This document shows, piece by piece, positions 1-4,999 of a stretch of DNA of 7,860 bases. The position numbers and the translations under genes were made by a program. Below the pieces are notes generated by a model. That model saw nothing but the letters and a program-made list of their open reading frames with translations, searched no databases and had not been told where the DNA came from. Source of the stretch: Clostridiales bacterium (GTDB lineage Bacteria; Bacillota_A; Clostridia; Oscillospirales; Oscillospiraceae); assembly GCA_022777455.1 (NCBI GenBank), contig JALFGI010000286.1:1-7860 (forward strand), given 5' to 3'. The stretch's first letter is position 1. Each line of letters starts with the position of its first letter.

Positions 1-29
1 GGAAGCTCAGCGAGAGATTTTGTGCCAGT

Positions 30-617
30 TCAAAGTTTCAAAAATGGGGGAATACTGTATGTATTTCCCGTTTTTGGAACTGCAGAAATGGCACAAAAGA
101 TCCGCTGAGATCCGCAGACGCAATTGTGCGGTGTTGCCTTATATTTCTCAAAGGTTTCCCTTGCCGCCTTTTCATCCCCGTAAACCTTCCAGCAGCCCAC
201 GCATTTATGGCCACAGGCTTTGTTTTCGATAAAGCCGCAAACATCCTCCGGCGGATATCCCAGGAACACCCCAATTTCATGGGGAAATTCCCCATTCTCC
301 CGAAAACGGCCAATCAGTTGGCAGACGCAGGGTTCCAGGCGAATATCCCGGTAGCCGCGCTTCCGCAGCAGCTCGATCACGGCTTGATTGGATAAATCCC
401 GTCTAAGATCGTTGGCCCGGAAAACATAAATCAAAGCTCTCTTTTCCGTACACCGAAGAGGCAGCACCCGAAGTCCTTTGGGCACCAGCCGCCTGTTCAG
501 ACTGCGGATATCGTCCATTAGTTCCCTATTGGAACGATAAGGGCAGGAAAAAATACTTCCCGTCTTGATCCCAGCCAATGTGGGAGAGCAGTTTCGGATA
601 ATCAGTTCATCAGACAC
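30..617 (-). CDS. DUF3793 family protein, Cys-rich, function unknown
   Basis: A 195-residue soluble protein that I recognise as DUF3793 from its N-terminus (ELIIRNCSPTLAGIKTG) and the later block FPHEIGVFLGYPPEDVCGF (residues 111-129), followed by CVGCWKVYGDE. The biochemical role of the family is not known to me. It has about 12 cysteines (residues 10, 25, 56, 97, 99, 127, 135, 139, 142, 166, 168, 175), which could bind metal or an Fe-S cluster; this is inference. No signal peptide or membrane helix is visible. The start chosen is GTG at 617, because GGAG at 630-627 lies 9 bases ahead and the resulting N-terminus matches the family. An upstream in-frame ATG at 650 lies inside a palindrome and would add 11 unlikely residues. 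The gene follows the feo genes on the same strand and has the same operator type in front, suggesting iron-linked expression. The last ~35 residues are less familiar than the rest. Confidence 0.85.
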   Translation of the reverse strand: MSDELIIRNCSPTLAGIKTGSIFSCPYRSNRELMDDIRSLNRRLVPKGLRVLPLRCTEKRALIYVFRANDLRRDLSNQAVIELLRKRGYRDIRLEPCVCQLIGRFRENGEFPHEIGVFLGYPPEDVCGFIENKACGHKCVGCWKVYGDEKAARETFEKYKATPHNCVCGSQRIFCAISAVPKTGNTYSIPPFLKL

Positions 618-642
618 GGGCAAGGTCTCCTTTCCATTATTA

Positions 643-658
643 GTTAGCATAGGCTAGC
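643..658 (-). promoter_or_regulatory. Candidate metal-regulator operator ahead of the DUF3793 gene
   Basis: The palindrome GTTAGC-ATAG-GCTAGC differs by one base from the perfect GTTAGC-N4-GCTAAC seen twice near the feo genes. A weak promoter can be drawn around it on the minus strand: TTGAAC at 668-663 and ACTAAT at 644-639, spacing 18. That would put the operator between the -35 and -10 elements, but the promoter match is poor. The match to the feo operators suggests the same repressor; its identity is inferred. Confidence 0.55.
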
Positions 659-675
659 TACCGTTCAAAAGATCA

Positions 676-750
676 GGCGGTGTGTATCTTTGCACATCAC
701 GATCACAGCACCGCCTTCGCGGGGGAGGCGCAAACGGATTTGCGCCTCCC
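676..750 (-). terminator. Tandem GC-rich hairpins after the feo genes (probable terminator or attenuator)
   Basis: Hairpin one is a perfect 12-bp stem with a 4-base loop (723-734 pairing with 739-750, stem GGGAGGCGCAAA on the plus strand). Hairpin two pairs GGCGGTG (676-682) with CACCGCC (709-715) and can be extended by three pairs across one bulge. On the minus strand the first hairpin lacks a U-tract, while the second is followed by the weak U-rich stretch TGATCTTTTG. The position, just after the FeoB-associated gene and before the DUF3793 gene, fits partial or full termination of the feo transcript. It could also be an RNA-stability or REP-like element. Confidence 0.5.
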
Positions 751-754
751 GTAT

Positions 755-928
755 TCACTTCTGGGAATGGCAGGAGCCGTGCATGGCACAATGGGCGCAG
801 TTACAGCCGCAGGAGGACTTCCCCTGCTTCTTCTGCCGGAGCAAGGACCGGACGATAAAGAACACAACCACAATCAGGACAAGACAGATCAGAATGGTAC
901 CAATATTCGCGCCAATCCATTGCAGCAT
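755..928 (-). CDS. FeoB-associated Cys-rich membrane protein
   Basis: A 57-residue protein with one N-terminal membrane helix (about residues 7-27, rich in I, L and V), a short basic stretch (RSLLRQKKQGK), then a Cys-rich tail. The tail has six cysteine/histidine-dense positions in CGCNCAHCAMHGSCH. This matches the small FeoB-associated Cys-rich membrane proteins found next to feoB in Firmicutes. Its position right after feoB supports that assignment. By family analogy it may pass or sense Fe(II) at the cytoplasmic face of FeoB, but I know of no firm mechanism. The frame opens with a GTG at 937, but the ribosome binding site (GGAG, 940-937) overlaps that codon. The ATG at 928 lies 8 bases after it and is the better start. 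About 35 bases separate it from feoB, so co-transcription is likely. Confidence 0.85.
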   Translation of the reverse strand: MLQWIGANIGTILICLVLIVVVFFIVRSLLRQKKQGKSSCGCNCAHCAMHGSCHSQK

Positions 929-963
929 CGCAATCACTCCTTTTCCTCAATTCTCTCGTTGAA

Positions 964-3372
964 TCAGATCTTACCGGCCGACTTGGAAGTCAGTCTGGTG
1001 GCCTCTTGATAGGGCTTAAAGAGCATATAGATCATACCCACAAGCAGCGCCAGTGCCACAATCAGGCCCAGAATGTTCAGATTGCCAGTGAAGGCATTGC
1101 CAAACTGGTTGATCATCAGGGCGACACAATAGGCGAAGCCACACTGATAGCCGATGGCAAACCAGGTCCACCTGGCGTTGTTCATTTCCCGCTTGATGGC
1201 GCCTATGGCCGCAAAGCAGGGTGCGCAAAGCAGATTGAACACCAGGAAGGAATAACCGGTAACGCCTGTAAATGCCTGGGCAAGATTCTGATAAACGGTT
1301 CCGTCTCCTCCGCCATAGAGGATGCCCAGTGTGCCGACAATATTCTCTTTTGCCACCAGGCCCGTAATCGAAGCCACTGCCGCCTGCCAGTTGCCCCAGC
1401 CCAGAGGTTTGAAGACCCATGCCAGGACACCGCCAATGGAGGCCAGTATCGAATGGTTGATTTCTTCCTCGCCCAGCATCCGGAAGCTGCCGTCCGCAAA
1501 ACCGAAGTAGGTAGTGAACCATACAAAGATGGTGGACAGCAGGATGATGGTGCCGGCTTTCTTGATGAAGCTCCAACCCCGCTCCCACATGCTCCTCAGT
1601 ACGTTACCCACAGTGGGCAGATGGTATGCAGGCAGCTCCATCACGAAGGGAGCAGGCTCACCCGCAAAGGGTCTGGTCTTTTTCAGCATCATTCCGGAGA
1701 GGATAATGGCAGCCATGCCGATAAAGTAAGCGGAGGTGGCTACCCAGGCGCTGCCGCCGAAAAGTGCGCCTGCAATCATGGAAATGAAGGGCACCTTCGC
1801 ACCGCAGGGGATGAAGGTCGTCGTCATAATGGTCATCCGGCGATCCCGCTCATTTTCAATGGTGCGGGAGGCCATAATACCGGGCACGCCGCAGCCGGTG
1901 CCGATGAGCATGGGAATAAAACTCTTGCCGGAAAGGCCAAATTTCCGGAATACACGGTCAAGGACGAAGGCAATTCGCGCCATATAGCCACAGGCTTCCA
2001 GGAAAGCCAACATCAAAAACAGGACCAGCATCTGAGGCACAAAACCAAGCACCGCACCGACACCGGCCACAATGCCGTCCAGGATCAGCCCGCTGAGCCA
2101 CTTGGCCGCGTTGGCCTTTTCCAAAAGATTGCCGATCAGAACCGGGATACCGGGCACCCAGACACCGTAATCTCCGGGGTCCGGTTCTTCGCCGTAGCGT
2201 TCCACCGTTGCAAGCGCCGCCTGGTAATCCTCCAGGGAGGCCGTCTCCTCGCTGATTTCCAGCGTTTCCTCATCTTCGACTTCATAGTCGAAGTCGCCGG
2301 TGGGGGCGGAGCCGTTTTCCTCCACATAGGCGTCGTAACCATCCACAATCAGTGCCGCAGCACCATATTCTTCCGCCGCTTCATTGTAAGCCGCTGAACC
2401 AATCCCCAACAGATGCCAGCCGTCGCCGAACATGCCGTCGTTCGCCCAATCCGTAGCCGGGGCGCCCACGCCAACCATGGCAACCCAGTATACCAGGAAC
2501 ATGACCGCTGCGAAAATCGGCAGGCCCAGCCAGCGGTTTGTCACGATCTTGTCGATTTTATCGGAGGTGGAGAGCTTGCCGGCGGAATGCTTTTTATAGC
2601 ACCGTTTGATGACTTCACCGATGTAAATATACCGCTCATTGGTGATAATGCTCTCGGCATCGTCATCCAGTTCTTCTTCCGCCGCTTTGATATCCGCTTC
2701 CATGTGCGCAGCCACAGAAGCGTCCAGCTTCAGCTTTCCCAGAACCTTGTCATCCCGCTCAAAGATTTTGATGGCATACCAGCGCTGCTGCTCCTCCGGC
2801 ATATGATGGACAGCCGCCTCCTCAATGTGGGCAATGGCATGTTCCACAGGGCCGGAGAAGGTATGCATGGGGAGGGTCTTGCCGTTTTTTGCCGCTTCCA
2901 TTGCTGCCTCGGCAGCCTCCATGATCCCGTCGCCCTTCAGAGCGGAAATCTCAACAACCTTGCAGCCCAGTGCTTTGGAAAGCTCCTGAACATTGATTTT
3001 ATCGCCGTTTTTACGGACAATGTCCATCATGTTGATGGCAACGACCACAGGAATCCCCAGCTCCGTCAGCTGCGTTGTCAGATACAGATTGCGTTCCAGA
3101 TTGGTACCATCAATGATGTTGAGGGTCGCATCAGGCCGCTCGCCCACCAAATAGTTCCGGGCCACCACTTCCTCCAGGGTGTAAGGAGACAGAGAATAGA
3201 TACCGGGCAAGTCTGTAATGGTGACATCCGCATGCTTTTTCAGCTTGCCCTCTTTTTTCTCCACGGTCACGCCGGGCCAGTTCCCAACAAACTGGTTTGA
3301 TCCGGTCAATGCATTGAACAATGTGGTTTTACCGCTGTTCGGGTTGCCCGCCAAGGCAATTCTCATTTCCAC
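964..3372 (-). CDS. feoB: Ferrous iron transport protein B (FeoB), GTPase-permease
   Basis: An 802-residue inner-membrane Fe(II) importer. The N-terminal G domain shows G1 GNPNSGKT (residues 9-16), G2 Thr36, G3 DLPG (54-57), G4 NMMD (114-117) and G5 SAL (143-145), followed by a helical GDI-like linker. The membrane part starts near residue 284. It contains the gate sequences GTGCGVPGIMASRT and PCGAKVPF, and a later CAPCFAAIGAIKREMNN block typical of FeoB. Between the first and second membrane segments lies an unusually long, acidic insertion (about residues 328-403). The start chosen is GTG at 3372, 8 bases after GGAGG (3385-3381). ATG at 3378 is only 2 bases away, ATG at 3366 is a fallback, and ATG at 3399 lies inside an operator palindrome. 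The gene follows feoA-2 after about 80 bases. Expression is probably iron-repressed through the palindromes. Confidence 0.97.
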   Translation of the reverse strand: MEMRIALAGNPNSGKTTLFNALTGSNQFVGNWPGVTVEKKEGKLKKHADVTITDLPGIYSLSPYTLEEVVARNYLVGERPDATLNIIDGTNLERNLYLTTQLTELGIPVVVAINMMDIVRKNGDKINVQELSKALGCKVVEISALKGDGIMEAAEAAMEAAKNGKTLPMHTFSGPVEHAIAHIEEAAVHHMPEEQQRWYAIKIFERDDKVLGKLKLDASVAAHMEADIKAAEEELDDDAESIITNERYIYIGEVIKRCYKKHSAGKLSTSDKIDKIVTNRWLGLPIFAAVMFLVYWVAMVGVGAPATDWANDGMFGDGWHLLGIGSAAYNEAAEEYGAAALIVDGYDAYVEENGSAPTGDFDYEVEDEETLEISEETASLEDYQAALATVERYGEEPDPGDYGVWVPGIPVLIGNLLEKANAAKWLSGLILDGIVAGVGAVLGFVPQMLVLFLMLAFLEACGYMARIAFVLDRVFRKFGLSGKSFIPMLIGTGCGVPGIMASRTIENERDRRMTIMTTTFIPCGAKVPFISMIAGALFGGSAWVATSAYFIGMAAIILSGMMLKKTRPFAGEPAPFVMELPAYHLPTVGNVLRSMWERGWSFIKKAGTIILLSTIFVWFTTYFGFADGSFRMLGEEEINHSILASIGGVLAWVFKPLGWGNWQAAVASITGLVAKENIVGTLGILYGGGDGTVYQNLAQAFTGVTGYSFLVFNLLCAPCFAAIGAIKREMNNARWTWFAIGYQCGFAYCVALMINQFGNAFTGNLNILGLIVALALLVGMIYMLFKPYQEATRLTSKSAGKI

Positions 3373-3391
3373 AATCATTTCCTCCCTTTTT

Positions 3392-3407
3392 GTTAGCATT
3401 TGCTAAC
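3392..3407 (-). promoter_or_regulatory. Operator palindrome directly upstream of feoB, with a possible internal promoter
   Basis: A perfect GTTAGC-ATTT-GCTAAC palindrome lies between feoA-2 and feoB. A weak minus-strand promoter sits ahead of it: TTGCTG (3444-3439), 17 bases, TAATTT (3421-3416). The gap from that -10 to the palindrome (8 bp) is nearly the same as at the main feo promoter (7 bp), which supports an internal, co-regulated promoter for feoB. The promoter hexamers are poor, so this part is tentative. The palindrome itself is clear. Confidence 0.65.
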
Positions 3408-3453
3408 CTTTATTCAAATTAAAATGGAGCCACTGCCCCAGCAACAGACACAA

Positions 3454-3675
3454 TTATTCAATTTCAATCATATCCGCATCTGCTTTCCGGATGGAGAGTT
3501 CATATCCGCGAACGGTAATCTCCACCGGATCGCCCAGGGGCGCTACCTTGCGAATAGAGACTTCTACCCCCCTGGTAATCCCCATGTCCATGATACGGCG
3601 CTTCACAGCGCCCTCCCCATGGAGCTTGACGACCTTGACGGTGTCTCCCACCTTTGCCTGGCGAAGTGTTTTCAT
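3454..3675 (-). CDS. feoA: FeoA family protein (second copy, next to feoB)
   Basis: A 73-residue SH3-like beta-barrel protein of the FeoA family, a cytoplasmic partner needed for FeoB-dependent Fe(II) uptake. It shows the usual FeoA order: VGDTVKVVKLHGEG near the start, then RRIMDMGITRGVEVSI in the middle, then APLGDPVEITVRGYELSIRK and a C-terminal IEIE. Length is normal for the family. The start ATG at 3675 has GGAGG 8 bases upstream. It lies about 36 bases after the end of feoA-1 and about 80 bases before feoB, consistent with one transcript. It is the more canonical of the two FeoA proteins and the likelier direct partner of FeoB. Confidence 0.93.
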   Translation of the reverse strand: MKTLRQAKVGDTVKVVKLHGEGAVKRRIMDMGITRGVEVSIRKVAPLGDPVEITVRGYELSIRKADADMIEIE

Positions 3676-3711
3676 CCCTCGTTCCTCCTTTTATTCGTTC
3701 CATAAAACGGG

Positions 3712-3924
3712 TCAGATCATGATCCTCTGTGCCATTTCCTGACTGATTGCAACGCGGGACTCTTTCACTTTGACAATCACATTCCCGCCAATGGTATTGA
3801 TCACAGACACACCTGTTCCAACAACGAAGCCAAGATTCTCCAGGTGCTTCTTGACCTCCGGCTTTCCACCGATCTTTTTGACAACATAGTCTGCGCCGGT
3901 ATCTGCAGATGTAAGCGGCATCAT
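3712..3924 (-). CDS. feoA: FeoA family protein (first copy, promoter-proximal)
   Basis: A 70-residue FeoA-like protein with the family's core: a central motif KKHLENLGFVVGTGVSVI (RRL.D.G...G..V in other members) and a beta-rich end, NVIVKVKESRVAISQEMAQRI. It lacks the GDP..I..RGY turn seen in the second copy, so it has diverged. It starts with two adjacent ATG codons (3924 and 3921). AAGGTG upstream is 5 bases from the first and 8 from the second, so either could be used. It is the first gene after the promoter and two operators. Paired small FeoA proteins before FeoB are common in Firmicutes, and whether this one binds FeoB or serves another role is unknown. Confidence 0.9.
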   Translation of the reverse strand: MMPLTSADTGADYVVKKIGGKPEVKKHLENLGFVVGTGVSVINTIGGNVIVKVKESRVAISQEMAQRIMI

Positions 3925-3949
3925 TCTTTCACCTTCTTTTTATGCAGAG

Positions 3950-3965
3950 ATTAGTCATTGCTAAC
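3950..3965 (-). promoter_or_regulatory. Second (imperfect) operator in the feo leader
   Basis: ATTAGT-CATT-GCTAAC matches the GTTAGC-N4-GCTAAC palindrome with two changes in the left half. Its centre is 33 bp, about three helical turns, from the perfect operator at 3983-3998. That places both on one face of the DNA and would allow cooperative repressor binding. It lies about +34 to +49 relative to the inferred transcription start. Confidence 0.5.
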
Positions 3966-3982
3966 CAGGTCCGCCGTAAATG

Positions 3983-3998
3983 GTTAGCTTTCGCTAAC
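3983..3998 (-). promoter_or_regulatory. Main feo operator, perfect palindrome at the transcription start
   Basis: GTTAGC-TTTC-GCTAAC is a perfect palindrome beginning about 7 bp downstream of the feo -10 hexamer. A bound repressor would therefore cover the start of transcription. The half-site resembles part of the DtxR/IdeR core (GGTTAGCCTAACC), but the spacing differs (four bases between hexamers), so the regulator family is inferred. It does not resemble the AT-rich Fur box. Confidence 0.65.
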
Positions 3999-4005
3999 TG
4001 AAGAC

Positions 4006-4034
4006 ATCATAACGCTCTTACCTCGTTTTGTCAA
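4006..4034 (-). promoter_or_regulatory. Promoter of the feo operon
   Basis: On the minus strand, TTGACA (4034-4029) is followed by a 17-base spacer and TATGAT (4011-4006). This is a near-perfect housekeeping-sigma promoter. Transcription should start near 3999, giving a leader of about 75 bases that holds both operators before feoA-1. Confidence 0.85.
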
Positions 4035-4070
4035 TACCTGTTTTCATTTTTTTCGGCGAAAACAGAAAAT

Positions 4071-4489
4071 TCAGCCAGTCAGCGGGGTGACCAGTCCCAT
4101 GACGAGACTTTCATTGATCAAAATGCTGTCCACCGTCACCCCGCTGCGAACCGGAACGCCTCCGATGGGGAGCAGCGATAACCTGCACCGGTTGTCATTC
4201 CGGCGGCTTTCACAGTATTCCGCAGGAAACATGCAGAAAAACAACCGGCAGCTTATCGTCCCAGACTTCTTTCGCATTCTTCCCGAAGCGCTTCCTCCTT
4301 CAGCCGAATCTGCAGCCGGCCGCTCTCTTTCAGATACTCCGGGCAATTGTGCCGGGCGATAAAGGTCATAATGGCAGGGCTGGCGGTCATCCCGGAAAGG
4401 AGGGCTGTCAGTTCCTGGCCTACATCGGCAGACTGGTGGCATGTCCGGGAAAATAATCTGCCACGCCCACAATTGTACAATGACGGCAT
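4071..4489 (-). pseudogene. Gene-free stretch between the two operons, with a possible decayed minus-strand gene
   Basis: No intact gene is convincing here. On the minus strand, protein-like stretches occur in different frames in roughly the right order. They are VGVADYFPGHATSLP (4470-4426), a helix-rich run including DVGQELTALLSGMTASPAI and EYLKESGRLQIRLKEEAL (about 4428-4253), NAKEVWDDKLPVVFLHVSCG (about 4275-4215), KAAGMTTGAGYRCSPSEAF (about 4206-4150), and GVTVDSILINESLVMGLVTP (about 4140-4080). Such a pattern could come from a gene broken by several frameshifts. I cannot name a family, and GC-biased antisense frames can also look coding, so this is tentative. No good ribosome binding site precedes the ATG at 4489. 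The stretch also contains a 12-bp inverted repeat. Confidence 0.28.
4080..4146. repeat. 12-bp perfect inverted repeat, arms 43 bases apart
   Basis: CAGCGGGGTGAC at 4080-4091 is mirrored by GTCACCCCGCTG at 4135-4146. There is no U-tract next to either arm, so it does not look like a terminator. It lies upstream of the feo promoter, near the end of the suspected decayed gene. No function can be assigned. Confidence 0.5.
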
Positions 4490-4517
4490 CAGCGCTGCTG
4501 CTGCGGAAGTAAGGATA

Positions 4518-4546
4518 TTGACAAACCGTCCAAGCAGGTGTATGAT
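4518..4546 (+). promoter_or_regulatory. Promoter of the corrinoid uptake operon
   Basis: TTGACA (4518-4523), a 17-base spacer and TATGAT (4541-4546) make a near-consensus sigma-A type promoter, identical in hexamers and spacing to the feo promoter. The start of transcription is expected near 4553, just before the riboswitch aptamer. Confidence 0.85.
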
Positions 4547-4559
4547 ATGGGTAATTTCA

Positions 4560-4750
4560 TACGGAATTCAAGTGCCGCCGGCTTTGCTTTGGAACCGACG
4601 GAGAATAGTGAATCCGGTCAGAATCCGGAACGGTACCGCCACTGTATGCGAGGAGGCGCCGCACGAGACGAAAGTCAGTCATTGGGATTTTTCCTGAGAA
4701 GGCAGTGCGGAAGGCTGATGATACGTAAGTCAGGAGACCTGCTTGAATAT
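4560..4750 (+). ncRNA. Cobalamin riboswitch aptamer
   Basis: The conserved cobalamin riboswitch elements appear in order: GAATAGTGAATCCGG followed by AGAATCCGGAACGGT, then the B12-box ACCGCCACTGT (GCCACTG at 4638-4644), a variable region, and the 3' consensus AAGTCAGGAGACCTGC (4727-4742). A closing P1 helix is visible: ATTCAAG (4566-4572) pairs with CTTGAAT (4742-4748). Adenosyl- or other cobalamin binding is established for this RNA class. The class of ligand preferred here cannot be told from the primary sequence. An open frame that crosses the aptamer is not considered coding there. Confidence 0.95.
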
Positions 4751-4795
4751 TCGCTCTGTGCATTCTGCGTGATTATGGAATGGACAGTTGTTTAT

Positions 4796-4840
4796 CATGG
4801 AAAAACGGCCATGTCAGCTTTTTGCTGGCATGGCTTTTTT
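4796..4840 (+). terminator. Intrinsic terminator and competing hairpin: riboswitch expression platform
   Basis: GCCATGTCAGC (4808-4818) pairs with GCTGGCATGGC (4824-4834) through one G-U pair over a TTTTT loop, and is followed by six Ts (4835-4840). This is a strong rho-independent terminator about 60 bases after the aptamer. A shorter alternative hairpin, CATGG (4796-4800) with CCATG (4809-4813), would use the terminator's 5' arm and could act as antiterminator. The expected logic is termination when cobalamin is plentiful. Confidence 0.88.
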
Positions 4841-4999
4841 GTGCTCATAGGCGGTTTGCTGATTGCCGTTTGCAGACCGCTTCTGATCATCCTTCCGCGA
4901 AATGCGGAAACCTTTGGCCCGGTTCCCGTCACCCCCTTCGGGAACCGGGAGGCAAAGAAAGAACTGCATAGATTGTTGGACGAGGAGGAAAGCAAATGA
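4811..4999 (+). CDS. Small single-helix membrane protein at the head of the corrinoid operon, unknown
   Basis: I do not recognise this protein. Read from ATG 4811 it has 62 residues: a hydrophobic helix (FFVLIGGLLIAVCRPLLIIL, about residues 9-28), then a Pro/Gly segment (FGPVPVTPFG) and a charged amphipathic end (NREAKKELHRLLDEEESK). Its stop overlaps the ATG of the binding-protein gene (ATGA at 4996-4999), the usual sign of translational coupling. The start is uncertain: ATG 4811 lies within the terminator stem, and GTG 4841, just after the T-run, would give 52 residues. Neither has a strong ribosome binding site. The context suggests a role in the importer, perhaps helping hold the non-lipidated binding protein at the membrane, but this is speculation. 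It could also be only a leader ORF whose translation opens the next start. Confidence 0.5.
   Translation: MSAFCWHGFFVLIGGLLIAVCRPLLIILPRNAETFGPVPVTPFGNREAKKELHRLLDEEESK

Noticed and set aside
1006..2397. Long plus-strand open frame (463 codons) opposite feoB
   Set aside because: It is antisense to a clear feoB with all GTPase and gate motifs, and its translation is rich in His, Gln and Gly with no family resemblance. It is a shadow of a high-GC gene.
2413..3300. Plus-strand open frame (295 codons) opposite the FeoB G domain
   Set aside because: Antisense to the conserved G motifs, with low-complexity composition and no ribosome binding site of note.
3950..3998. Operator pair considered as a Fur box
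   Set aside because: The sites lack the AT-rich GATAATnATTATC core. The GTTAGC..GCTAAC form is closer to DtxR-type sites.
4188..4248. Short inverted repeat CCGGTTGT / ACAACCGG
   Set aside because: Eight bases per arm with about 45 bases between is expected by chance and has no supporting context.
4538..4810. 5' part of the plus-strand frame that crosses the cobalamin riboswitch
   Set aside because: The bases are explained by the conserved aptamer. Only the part after about 4811 looks coding.
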